Positions 38,669-50,600 of a stretch of 64,000 bases of DNA are shown in pieces. The stretch lies in NCBI GenBank assembly GCA_003117195.1, contig BDSI01000063.1, positions 381,404-445,403 of the forward strand, in the 5' to 3' direction. Within the stretch, counting starts at the first letter, position 1, and each line of letters opens with the position of its first letter. The position numbers were made by a program, and so were the translations under genes. Below the pieces are notes generated by a model. The model made no database searches. It saw only the letters and a program-made list of their open reading frames with translations, and had not been told where the DNA came from. The stretch is from Eudorina sp. 2006-703-Eu-15 (Eukaryota; Chlorophyta; Chlorophyceae; Chlamydomonadales; Volvocaceae).

Positions 38669-41600
38669 TGTCCTACACTTCTATTGGCTGGGGATGGATT
38701 GAGCGGCGGCGTTGGGGGCACAGCCGCTGGTGTCATGCGAGGTCCTGTGGGGCCGCTTGAAGGGACCGTTGATGGCGCTCTTGGCGGCGGCGGATGGGGC
38801 CGAGCGTGGCTGGGCATGTGCCCTGCGACATAAGGAGGTGGCGCAATGCCCGCAAGGGTCTAAGTAGGGCAAGGGCTAGGGCAGGGAACGGTTGAGAAAT
38901 CTTGGAGCAGACCGCGGCGTGCTCGCCGTCTCCCTTGCGGCCGTTTCGGGTGATGGTCTCCGGCACGACGCGCCTCTCGCCGGAGCGCACTCCCTGTGTG
39001 CTCTGCGGAAAGGACCGCTGTCGCGACAGATGGTCGTGGTTCTTGTTGTAGCTGTGCGCGGGGGTTGCTTACCTTATTCGTTTTCAACCAGAGTGCGCCT
39101 CTTTTGTCCGCGTGGATGACGGGGAAGATTCATGAGCGGCTGTCGTCGCAGGTCGTCTGTCTCGCGCTTTCCTTCGTAGGAGCTTGGTGCGATGTTGTAC
39201 GCCGCGGGCCGTGTCACTCTCGAAGGACTTGTCGTTCCTTCATTGTACATATTGCCTGCACCTGGCCACCTCACGGCGGTGGTGGATGACCCTGGTATTT
39301 ATACGAAGACGTTTGAGTGTTAGGCCTATCCCTCTGGCAACTGTGGACACCGTGTAGCGGGGGTTGCACACCAACGACGGCTGTCGAGAGCCGGATGCGT
39401 GGGTGGCACAGCACTGGCGAATGTCCTGCCGTTGTTCGCGGGACTGCCTCTGGAGGTATTATATCCTCCCTGGAACAGAGGTGAAGGGGCTGCCGGAACG
39501 TGACACGGCAAGGCAGGGTGTGTGCCGCAGGTGTAGGTTGCTGTGTGGCTCGTAAATCGTAACCAACTAGTCGTCGTTGCAGCTGGCAGGGTCAGCACGC
39601 GCCACTGTCCCTTGGTCGCCACGAAGCACGTTCGGGATCGGAGCTGAATATCTGGCCGTGACAAGAGGCAGCTGCTTCAAGGTTGCCACTTTCCACGCAG
39701 GACATGGACTAAGCGAGCCGCCAGTCAATTATGTCGATGTTTTTGGAAGACAAAAGAGTACCAGCTCGCAAGTGGAACCGGCACCAGGACCGGTTGCTGT
39801 CTGTTGGTCATGGTGAACGTCAGCAGTCTAGTTGTTTTGCCATCGTTGGTGGGATTCATAGGTGAATTGCTGCCGCTGGAGGTTGTCGTGTGGATTGTGT
39901 GCTGCGGCTGTGGATGGACAGGGTGATTCGCGGCGCAGCGCCGAGGTCGTGACTCGTCAGTTGGCGGTGCGGTCGACAGCGGCAGCGGCGCGTGTGACCT
40001 CGAGTGCGGTTGGTGACCTCGAGAGCCCGACGAGCTCGAGGCGAGAATTGCGATTCCTCGCGCAGGATGAAACAGCAGGATGGTATGTGTGTGCTCTCTG
40101 CAGCGCAAGGTACCGCAGGGACTGCTACGATCAGCAGCCGCGGTTCTGGTCCTCGACACGGGGCCTCCGACCATGAGAAGTTGAGACCCATTTCTTTGTC
40201 ACAGTGGCGCCTGGGCCCTGCCTTCTCCTTCCCGGACCTACAAAAAGACGGCCACGTCGGGTTGCGTGGTGCGATACAGCGCGACTTGACCGTTGTTACT
40301 AGGTATAGGCGGAGGAGCACCAATCAAAGTCCGGTTCCCTCCCCGCCAAGTGAATCGGCGGGTCTGGCGCGGTTTGGCAATCCTGGCGCGCTGGTAACCT
40401 GGTGTGTTGGCCGTTATGGCTGCATGAACCCCCCCCGCGGGGGATGGGGGATGGGTGCGCAGTCCTTGGTAGGGGTTGATGAAAGATGCTATCTGGGCCC
40501 GTTGGAACACCCGGTCAGGATACGGGTCCAACTGGTAACGATTACAACGAAAGTCCAGGCCCCGGGCCACAGCCGGTGGTCCGTCCGGCATGGTCCGGCG
40601 CGAAGTGAGTGCCTGGGTCATAGCCGCTTGGCGCCAGGGCGACAGCGTGTGGCCACATGTCCGCGAATCAAATGGAAGAAAGCAGCTCCATGGAAGGCTG
40701 CCCCCGTCGCCAGGATTCACGCGCAGACAGACACGCAAGGTCAGAACAAGCATACGGTATGCGGCTCTGTGGTCTGCCAAATATCGCTGTTGGGTGAGAA
40801 CGAAGACATCCGTCTGTCAGGGCGCCGTACGACTCGAAAAACACACACGGGAATGAAAAGGAGTTTTACCTCAGGCATTGGCCCCTGGCAGGACTCTCCC
40901 CCGCTTCTCGCGGGAGATGAATAGCCGGGCTGAACCCCCGAGTCGTCTGTATTCCATACGGTAGTCCTGGCCAGTCACAGGAGTGTATTACACCAGGTAC
41001 ACCAGGTTTAGACCTCTTTCCGTGCCCTAGTCGAATTCGGTGGCATCTGTGGTGCAGACGGTGGCCGGGGAACAGTCGGCCCCCAAGGGCCGCGGCCCAT
41101 GCAAGTGGACACGTGACGGCCGTACTCATTGCGTTGCGGCGTCCCGGTGCCGGCCAGCCTTGACACAGGGTCCGTGGCAGCACGTACAGCCTATAGGCCC
41201 CGCCTCGTCAGACGTTCACCTTCGGCAGCTGGACGAGACGCCTTGCGCAACATCCTTCCGTACGCTCCGTCACGACGTCCCTGCCGGATCCGTTTGCTCA
41301 GCAACCGGCACCCACGATGGCGGCGTCCTGGCATCGCTTTGCCCCCTGATCCGCAGTACTCGCGCGCGGCACGGCATCGCATTTCCACACACCCTCGCCG
41401 CCCCTCAGGGTGGGTGGCCCAGGTGCCCCAGCAGGCATCACCACAGGGGCCGTAACATCTCCGCCGTCCCCCGCGACCCGTCCCCCTGCCCGCGCGTCCC
41501 GCAAACAGACGGGCACATGCCAGCAACCCCTCTTCGACTGTGCCTGGGTTCGTTCCAGGATTGTTTTGTTTCATCCCTTACCTCCACAAACACACCGTGT

Positions 41601-42630
41601 GGCTGGTTGGCCGGGCCCCCTTGCACCGAATGCCGAATGCCACATAGGGGGGAACAGGACCCTCACACGCGCTCGCACTGTCATTCAGCTTCGAGCCTGA
41701 GTCACGCGATGGACAGAGCACACCACCGCACAAATCGATATGCTGCAAACCTGCAATCAGTCCGCAAAATGAGATGAATATTTCCTATCGCATATTCCCC
41801 CAAGTCGCGTGCCCAGCACGGGTCCAGCCACCAGCAGGCGAATGAGGGGCCAGCCGTCCCCTGCCGTCCAAATGATCCGTGGGTTGAATGTTAAGCCCGC
41901 CCCCCCAAATGATCCGTGGGTCCACATCCCGTTAATTATGTAGCCATGTCTTGCCCCCTGAATCTACATCCCATTCGTACGCCGTGTCACTGGCGCTGCT
42001 GCTTGTGTGCCAGCACTGATACTGCAACATGGCGCGTCGAATTCCCTTGCTTTCCGCACGCGTACACATACACGTTAGTTACTCTGGCACGCCCATCGCA
42101 AGCCCGACCGTACCCCAGGTGGCTTGCAGGCGAGGCCAGGTGGGGGCGCGGAGCCCCTTCTACCTCGCTACCCCGAGCGGGCGATCCCGGGGCATTGCAG
42201 GGGGGCCATACAGCATTTGACGCTTGGGGTCACCTCGGCACGAGCATGCCGATCTCTGCGGGCCGGAATCAGCACATACAACAAATAAGAGGATGCAAAA
42301 GGAAGTGCCCGGATGAATGTGGGCAATGCAGTCGCCGCTGGTCCATGAAGGGGAAGTGTGGAGCAGTCCGGTGTGGAGGGCTTCCCGCTGTCGGGGTGGG
42401 GGGACCTCGCAGCAGGTCGGCTCCCCCCCTGGACACCGAGGATGACCTCTCCGTGGACCCTCTTCCGCCATCATTCGTTTGAAGCCGATAACCCCCGGCC
42501 AAGCGAGCGCTGCCCCGGAATGAACGGGTGGCCGGCGGAGTGGCCGTGCCAAGGTACCCCCACCCTCACCACCACCACACGGTCGCGCGTCAGTTGTTGG
42601 TTTTTGGTTGGGGAGGCAGCTGCTGCCCGC
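38669..42630. other. Convergent intergenic region, no gene recognised
   Basis: About 4 kb lies between the 3' ends of the Kir-like gene and the unrecognised gene. Several open frames of 100-300 codons exist (for example 40004-40924 and 41040-41777 on plus), but they have atypical composition and no family motif, and I do not support them as genes. A 37-bp-spaced direct repeat (CAAATGATCCGTGGGT) sits at 41869-41921. Fragments of unknown repeats are possible. Confidence 0.5.
41869..41921. repeat. Short direct repeat CAAATGATCCGTGGGT x2
   Basis: Identical 16-bp copies at 41869-41884 and 41906-41921 in the gene-poor interval. Confidence 0.8.
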
Positions 42631-45600
42631 TCAGACGCCACCTTTGGGGTCCGTTGCTTTCGGTGCAGGCGCCTGATCCTCCGCCCCACCGCAGTACACC
42701 TCCTCATCCGGCAGATTCAGAAATTCCAGCAGGCCGCGACACGCCTCCTCGTCCAGCCCCATCCGCTCCTCAAGGGACAGCGCCGCCGCCACACGCTCGT
42801 CCAACTCCTCCCCGGCCGCGTCCTCGCCCCCGCCCCCGCGCTCCCCTTCGTCCTCGCCCTCGCCATCGGTCTCCTCGCTGCCCCTGCTCTCCCCGCCGCT
42901 GCTTCGGTCGCCACCCCCGCCGCCGCCGCCGCGGCCGCTTCCCTTGCTCCCCTGCCCCACAGCCTCAGGTCCCCGCGTGGCTCCGGTGCCAGACGTGCCG
43001 ATCTGCTCGCCCCCCGCCGCAGGCACTGCCGCGCCATCCTTCCTGCGGCGCCACCAGGGGGCCTTGGCGCCTGTCGCCCCCTCTTTCGTCTCCGCCCGTG
43101 AGGCGCTCCCACAGGAGGAAGCCGAGGGGTCGCCGCCCGCGGAGCACTGCATCCCAGCGCCGGCCTCTGCCGCTGCGGACGCAGACGGCTCCATCGAGCC
43201 GCCCCCGTTAGCGCCCGCCGCTGCTACTGCGACTGCTGCGCCGGGCTGCGAGGCGCCGTGCAGGTCCCTGGCTGCCTTCTTCGCCGCGGCCTTCTCCGCC
43301 TTCTCAGCCGCCTTGTGCTCCCGCTGCTGCTGCTTCTCCAGGCGCCTGCGCTCCTTGTCCTCCAGGACGGCCGCCCGCTTCTCCTCCTTGGCTGCGGCCT
43401 TGGCGGCCTTGGCGGCGGCGCGGGCCTCCGATCTGGCCGCCCTTGCCTCCGCCTTCGCCGCCGCCTTCGCTGCCTTCTCCGCTGCCTTCGCCTCCCGGGC
43501 TGCCTGCCGCTGCGCCAGCGCCTGCTCCTTCTTTTCGGCGCGGGACAGCGCGTTGGGCACGGCTGTGCCATTACCCTCATCATCGCCCCCAATGGCGCGA
43601 ACCCCATCTGCACCTCCCCCCTCGCGCGTGGAGTCGGCCTCCGCATGCGCCCCTTGATCCCGCACTTTGCCATCCCCACCCTCGTCCTTCTCCTCTTCTT
43701 CTGCATCCTCCTCCTCGTCCTCCTCCTCATCTGAACTTGCCTCGCCTGAACTTTCCTCAGAAGTAGACGCGGAGTTACCGCCCTGCCCCTCCCGCGCAAT
43801 ATCCCCTGCCTCAACCTCCAGCCAGTCATTCCCATCCCGGCCGCCCGCTGCCGCCGTGGCTTCCTCCGCCGCGGCCGCCACCGCCGCCGCGCCCTCCCCG
43901 ACCCGGCTCAACCTCGTCCCGCCCCCGCCCCCGCCGCCGCTGCCCTTCAGCAGCCCCCGCAGCTCCTCCTCCGTCGCCCCCTTCTCACCCTTCCTCCCCC
44001 GCCCCTTCTTCCCCTTGCCCTTCCGCTTCCCCTCCCCCTTCTTGCCGCCGGCCGCTCCATCCCGCCGCGGCCTGCGCTCGCTCGCGCGGCGCATGGCGGG
44101 GTTGAGCACGTGGATGGTCTGCAGGCTGGCCAGGAACTCCGCGGCGGCTCGGACCACCATCGGGCGGGACAGGTAGGCGCCCAGTGCGGACACGGCCCCG
44201 GTCACCACGCTGATGGAGCCCAGCATGAGGCCGTCCAGCACGTCCATCGCGGCGGCCGCCTCAACCAGGCCCAGGCCCTGCAGGTCCGCCAGCACGGTGG
44301 CGAAGACGGCGAAGGAGTAGACATCGCCCTGCGGGTGGGGTGGGGGGAGGAGGGAGAGGGGGTTGCGGTGGGGGTGTGGCGGCGGGTTGGGTGGGTAAGG
44401 ACGGAGTGGGTTGTGGTGTGGGTGTGGCGGCGGGTTGGGTGGAGGGTGAGGGCGGGTGGGTGGAAGCGCAAAAAGCAAGCCCAGAGAATGGTGCCGGTGG
44501 CGGAGTGGCAGTGGGAGATAAAGGGCGTCTGGGATACCGTAGGTGGCGGGGTAGGTACCGAATGCGGTCGTGGGTCAACGGGTAAGTTCCGGGAGGTCTG
44601 GCACTGGCCTGGCGCATTGCGACCCTTGCCTTGGGGCAGGGGTAGGCCCTGAGGAGGTCAAAAGGGCTGGATTTGAACTGGGCGAAGGCAGGGAAGGGCC
44701 ACAGCAGCGCGTGGGTTTGTCGACTGAGATGGGACGGTATTGCACCTGGCTCACAAAGACCGCACAGAAGGCGCCCTGGCCCCCGCCCCCGCCAGCCAGC
44801 CCCCGCCAGGGACCTCCCCGCCCCCCCCGCCCCACCATGGAGTCGATGGCGGTCACCAGCGCCGCGTTTTTGGCGCCCAGCAGCCCGATGGCCTTGTTGG
44901 CCGACGTGTCCCCGCGCATACCCACAGCCTGGAGCATGTTGGCCATCAGCCGCAGGATGCCTGAGGAGGGTCGGGGCCGCGGTCGGCAGAGGCGACAGGG
45001 GCGGAGCGGAGGCGTACCGGTGTGGGCGCCGCCCATCCCCAAAGGAGTCGGGCAAGCTCCTCGCCCCCGCCCCCGCGTTGGGAGCGCCTGCTGCAGAATT
45101 GGGTTGGACGATGCGGACGTTGCGATGCGCTGCACGTGAAGGCCCAACGGCCGACGCCCGTTGGGCCAACGCCCGGCCGTTGGGCCGCGCGTCGGCCAGC
45201 GGGCCCTCCAACAGCACTGGCCCGCACGTCCCAATTTGCCGATTCAATCCGCCCTGCGAACCGGCGCATTACCAAAGCAACGCCAAAGTAAGTCGCAACC
45301 GCCCCGCCAGCTAAACAACCAAAAATCCGAATGAATCTCCCATCCAACCCATCCAGCCGCCCACCCGCATACCGAGAAAGTTGACCGTCATGACGCCGAA
45401 CGGCACCAGCGCCACCGACGCCCTGGACAGGAAGTGCAGCGGCAGATTGACCCGGGCGAGGTGGGCCACTCGGGCCTGCAGGTCGGCCTCGATGGCGGCG
45501 GACAGCGCCCGCACCCTGGGCAGCTCCTCCATCAGCCACTGGCAGGGGGGGGAGGCGCCGGGAGGGCGGCGGCGGGGGACATGAGGGCAGGTCAGGCCGG

Positions 45601-47197
45601 GGCAGGAGTGGCACGCGATCCGCATGGGGCGGTAAGAATGGAAGCGGTCGCAATAAAAGAGGCTTCGGAGCTGACCTTCTGCCGGGCGCGCCCTCTTGCC
45701 AAGTTGGTAGCGCGAGCAACGGCTACCAACTGCGCGGTCGCACTCCTCGCGTGCGGATCGCCCCGCCCTCACCACCCGGACCTGATACTGTGACGACCCG
45801 CCCCGCCTCCATCCATCCCCGCGCCTGTTACCACTACTGTTGCCGCCGCGTGTGCCCACTCAGGCACCTCCCGCGCCGTCCCCGCATGTTCCACCCTCCT
45901 CCGGCTGTCCACTTGTCCACGTGGCCCCCCGCCCCCCGGACCCTCAGGCCGCACACCTTGCACACGGGCCGCATGTCCTCGTGCGGGTGCGGGACGAAGA
46001 ACACCGGCCAGGTGCCGCCCGAGGCGGCGGCTGCGGCCGGCAGCGCGTCCGGCACCCCCGTGGCCAGCACCACCACGGGCAGCTTATTGAGCAGCGACAG
46101 CGCGATGACCCGCTTGTCCAGCAGCGTCAGCTCCTCCTCCTGGACGTCTCACCGGGAAGGCGACCGAAACGGGGAAAGAGCAGCGGCGGTGCGAAGCGCA
46201 GCGGAGGGGAACACCACCGGAAGAAGCAGCACTGCACAGTGTGGGCTACTCGGAAAGGTGGGGGCTGCAAGGGCTGGATCCGATGGCGCCGCCGCCGCAT
46301 GAGAGGGACAAGGTGGCAAGTCGTACCACGACAGCAGCAGAGTACGACAGGGGCGCATCTACAGCATGTGGCGTCGGTATGTGTGTGTTGGGCGGAACTG
46401 AGGCTGCCGGAAAGTGATGGAGGCAACCAGACCAGAATGGGGACTCCTTCAGGTGTGTTCAGCTTGCGGCAAGCAGGCATTGTTGGCAAGTTCGCAGGAG
46501 CAGAGTGCCCAAAACATGAAAGCAACCCGTGGGGCCGGAATTGCGAAATGGAGTCCGGATCCGCCTGAACCTCTACCTGGCTTCCGAGTTCATGGATGAT
46601 GGCAACGACGCGGGCCTCTTCCAGGCGCTTGCCCCCAAAGACTTTGAGGAATCGCTTGCGGTCCTCCTTGTGTGAGGGGTCGGCTGGGTCCTCGGATATG
46701 CGCTCTACCTGCCGGGGACGAGGGTGTTGAGTTGTGGGGTAAAGGAAAGAGGCAGAAATATTGAAACTGTGCTGGCTGCCAAAGATAAGGTCCGGTGAGT
46801 TGCGCAGAGTCAGAGATTGTGGGGCTGCGGCGGCGGTTCCGCAACCCTCCTCACCCCCGACACACGCGAGGGCAGAACCGGGCTGAGGCACCCCACCCAT
46901 GGGGTTTTGTGTGGAATACAGGGAACGGGCCTGTTGCAGCGGGGCGTGGTTGCGGCATGCCTGCTACCTCACCTGTACGGAGTATCCCTCAAGGTTACGG
47001 AGCTTGTCCTCAACTTCCGGGATCGGGTTGAAGCACAGCAGCGTGCAGGGCTCCTCGGGGGACTCCGCGGGTCGGTCCCAGATGCCTTCCTTCAGCTTGT
47101 TCAGCTCCTCGAAGCGCTTCGGGTTCACATATATTTTGGATTTGATAAGGTCATCGATGGCACTAATTTCCTTCTTGTTGTTTTTATTGAACACCAT
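42631..47197 (-). CDS. Unrecognised 842-residue protein with charged Ala/Lys-rich C-terminus
   Basis: Six exons join with every phase agreeing: 47197-46973, 46708-46577, 46139-45957, 45538-45373, 44960-44836 and 44328-42631 (TGA). The start is ATG at 47197 (MVFNKNNKKEIS). Residues 1-350 look like a folded region: an acidic/basic helical start, RKRFLKVFGGKRLEEARVVA, LLDKRVIALSLLNKLPVVVLATGVPD, and two moderately hydrophobic helices (LHFLSRASVALVPFGVMTVNF and LDGLMLGSISVVTGAVSALG). From about residue 350 on, the 1.7-kb last exon is low-complexity: Lys/Gly-rich blocks, an acidic block, then a long Ala/Lys/Glu/Arg helix-forming stretch (about 43550-43270) like a coiled coil or single alpha-helix. 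It ends in SLEERMGLDEEACRGLLEFL. I do not recognise the family and assign no function. It is divergent from the MscS-like gene, with 445 bp between starts. Confidence 0.75.
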
Positions 47198-47642
47198 TTT
47201 CGGGCAGCGCTCCACAGTTCTAAGCGATTTCGTCGTATATGCTGAGTTATCTATATACACATATCAACATGAAATGTATGACAATTCGCAGGACGGCATC
47301 GGCTAGAAATCACAGCCCCTAACTGCCACTAGCTCCCTTCCGTTGCTCCGAAGTCTGCTGCTCCGAAGCTTTTCAACGACTTTCAACTTTGCAGGATTGC
47401 AGCCTTCTTCATGGCAAACGACAACTGTTCAGGTACATTTTTGTAAACCACCGAAGTTGTTTCGCACCGAACAGTCACTGAGTCAACAGGACCAGAACAA
47501 TCACCTAGCACTCCCGGCCTATGTCCTGCAGACTTTCGAGATAACCCAAATGGCGCATTACTTTGATTGAAATTGACACTGAGTGCTTAGGTATTTTGAC
47601 ATTGTTTTCTTGTCTTCCATGACCTGCTGAAACCTGAAACGT
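47198..47642. promoter_or_regulatory. Shared upstream region of the unknown gene (-) and the MscS-like gene (+)
   Basis: 445 bp separates divergent ATGs. The stretch is AT-richer than the flanking exons, as expected for promoter and 5' UTR sequence. No motif is claimed. Confidence 0.5.
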
Positions 47643-50600
47643 ATGTTGTGCCGAGTCGCGGCGCCAAGGGGTCAGTGTCTCGCTGTTTCACGTACCTCCT
47701 ACGTTGCACATTTCACATGTCATCCTCGCCAGTATAAAGGTCGTTGCACCGCCGCTCCCACCGACCCGGGGGTCACAGCTGGAAATGTGACGTCGCATCA
47801 GCACCACTATCATCACCCGCATTCCCTGCTGCCGCAAGACGTACCGCCCGACCCAAGTGTGCTCGCTTTGGAACAGCCTGTGAGCGCGGCTCTAGGTTAT
47901 GCGCTGCGCGAGACGTTCCTGCATGTGGCGCTGCCGCTGCTGGCGCTTTGGCTGCTACAGCGCTGGTTAGGCCACCTCGAGAAGCGCACTCGTGAGGTAC
48001 GCAGGTCACACAAGCGCTTAATCTGTTGCGGTTGCGATTAACCGCCACAATATCGTGGCTAGCTGGGTGACCCGTCCAAAGCGAGTGACATCCGGGTCTT
48101 TCCATGCCCGCCCGTCTGGATCACTGGAAGTAAAAGGAACCCTGCGCCACAAACTGCGTACTGGCGATGCAAAGGACATGCAGGGCTGGCTGGCCATCAC
48201 AACGCGACGTGCGCGCTGTAAGGATTCGACCTTGTTGTTAATGATTTTTGTTTTAGTAACCATTACAGTGGACCCCGCGGGTCATCGATGACAGCCGCAG
48301 CCTCCTCACCACACACTGCAGTAACGAAACCGCGCCACCGTGGCGCACCGGACAGTTCATCGCCTAGCTCGATCGGGATCGCAGAACTTGTGGAAATATT
48401 TTAAAGCCTTCCTGAATGTCCCGGCCGTAGGCGGACGTCAGCGGCGCATCCCCCGGCGGGCGCGGCGGCGTCGCCGCCTTGCCACTGTTCCGGCAACTCG
48501 CGGGGCTGCTGCCTGTGGCCGCCACTGCGCCGAGCCGCACCGCGCTCACGTTGCTCACGGTCACACACGTGGCGCGAAGCGCCGCCAACATCCTGCAGGG
48601 CCTGGGGGAGCGGGTGCTGCTGGCCAGGGGCACCCCCGCGGCGGACGACCTGCAGCGGATCCTGGAGCACGGTACGTGTGGAGGTGGCGGAGTGGAGGAG
48701 GGACTTGAGGGCAGCGGGGGTATACTGCCGACATGACATAGTGGCCTGGATGGTAATGGGTGGAAGGGAATGGATGTCCGGGGGGCGAGTGGCGAAATGG
48801 TGCCTTGCAGGCTGTTTTCGCGCCCAATCACACACCTTGTGTAGGCGAGGATGCCGTTCTACTGCCCCATCGCACGTCTTGCCACAGGTGGTGATTTGTA
48901 CATAAGTGATATAATAACCCGAATACATTCCTCAAGTCGTTTCGCATTACTCGCCGCGTGATGCCCGTGCTCCGCGGTTGCAGGCCGCACCGTCCAGCTG
49001 CTCCAGTCTGCCAAGGCGGCGCTGGTCAAACTGGATCAGGGCCTGATCCTGTTCTACCAGGTGGCGCTGGTGGTGTTCGGGTGAGCAGCAGCGCCGCAAA
49101 GGGGGAGGGTGGGAGGGTCCAGTGCGCTGCCCTCATTGGCGCGGATTTCCTCTCGCAGTGTGTGGTGAGCGGGCTTCGGCTGTCACCGATGACCCGCGGG
49201 GTCCACTGTAACAGGCTTCATTGGCATATGCACGCGAGTGGTGGAACGTCTCGGGGGAGACAAGCCCAGATGAACAACACGACGTAAAGTGCAAGGGGAT
49301 GGGGGGTTGGGTCGTTGGAAGTGCCGATGCGACCTTATGTCTTGACTGGGCACGGACCCGTTCGTCGCCCAGGCGCCACTCAACGACCCGGGCTACGCCA
49401 TGCCCTCTCCTACAGAGCAATGCGCCATCACTGAATGTGAACTCGCCTCAACTGGCCGTGTTGTAATACCGCACCCCTCACCGCAGCATGTAACCATGTG
49501 GGCATGTCCGCATGGCCTGCGGGGTGCTGTGTCGCCCACCTGGCCCCACGGCGCTGCCCTCCCCCTGGGCCCACCGCAGCTGCTGGGCGCTGCTGAGTTG
49601 GAAGGACGTGGCGCTGGGGCGCTTCCTGATGTCGCATCAGACCACCACACAGGGCCGACAGGAGTTGGAGCGGATCCTGACGCCTCTCAACTCGTGAGCG
49701 CCGGGGGACAGAGGGGCCGCTGGCCGGCGGGGGCCGCTGGCGGGTTCCACCGCCCATGTCAACACCGTTGCCCCTGCTGCGTGATGGAGGCACCCGCAGC
49801 GCTGCGCAGAGCACACGTCATGCGGTGTCTGTGCGATGGCGCCTGTGGGCCCACAAGGCGGGGAACTGGGGCTTCTAGCGCTGAGAGCAAGGGAAGGCGC
49901 GGGGCGTGCACGTCGCCCAAGACACGCGGGGCAGCTGACGATGGGGCAGCACCACCGAAGGGGGAAGGGGCCGCGACTGCGGCCACAGCAACACACCCGT
50001 CTGATGAGCGGGCAAAAGCGAGCCGGTGGGGAGAAGCCGACGCAGCCGCCCCGTCCATCGACCACCATCGACCCCCAACAGGTTCCCCGGGCAAACCCAA
50101 CTCACCGTCTCAGTTCGACCACCGCCACCCGGCGCGTTGCATATCCGCCGGCTGAATGGCCGGCAGCGCGCCCAAGCCGGCGCCAAATGAGTCCGTCAGG
50201 CGCCCCACGGCCACAGCTGTACCTAACCGTTACCCTGGCGTATCCCGGTGTCCTAAGGCCCCTGGGCCCGTGACTGCCGCACAGGTTCGCGACGTGGGCC
50301 CTTGTGTTGGCGGCCGGCATGCTTGTGGTCCAGATGCTGGGGGTGGATGTGAAGCCGCTGCTGCTGGTGACCGGCTGGAGCAGTGTGCTGGCTGGGCTGG
50401 CGTCGCAGCAGCTGCTGGCCAACGCCGTCAGTGGCATGCAGATTGTAAGTCTTATAGCCGGCACCGGTGACCCGCGACAGGAGGAACCCTGCGCGTGGTG
50501 ACGCGAGTGCTCTGCTGCCACCGTCTCCTCACCATGTGGCGGGTCCGCATTCCGCATCCCCCACAGCTGCAACGTGCCCGTCGAGGAACGCAGCGGTGCA

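Noticed and set aside
40004..40924. 306-codon plus-strand open frame in the intergenic region
   Set aside because: No motif, irregular composition and no splice partner. Long open frames occur by chance in GC-rich DNA.
41040..41777. 245-codon plus-strand open frame rich in Cys, His and Pro
   Set aside because: No recognised domain. Cys/His spacing does not form a repeating zinc-finger pattern.
42528..43211. Arg/Pro/Ser-rich plus-strand open frames opposite the unrecognised gene
   Set aside because: Composition is explained by the antisense of Gly/Glu/Ala-rich codons in the minus-strand last exon.
44670..44685. AGTTCAAATCC on the minus strand, like a tRNA B box
   Set aside because: No A box or cloverleaf can be formed, and it is within an intron of the unrecognised gene.
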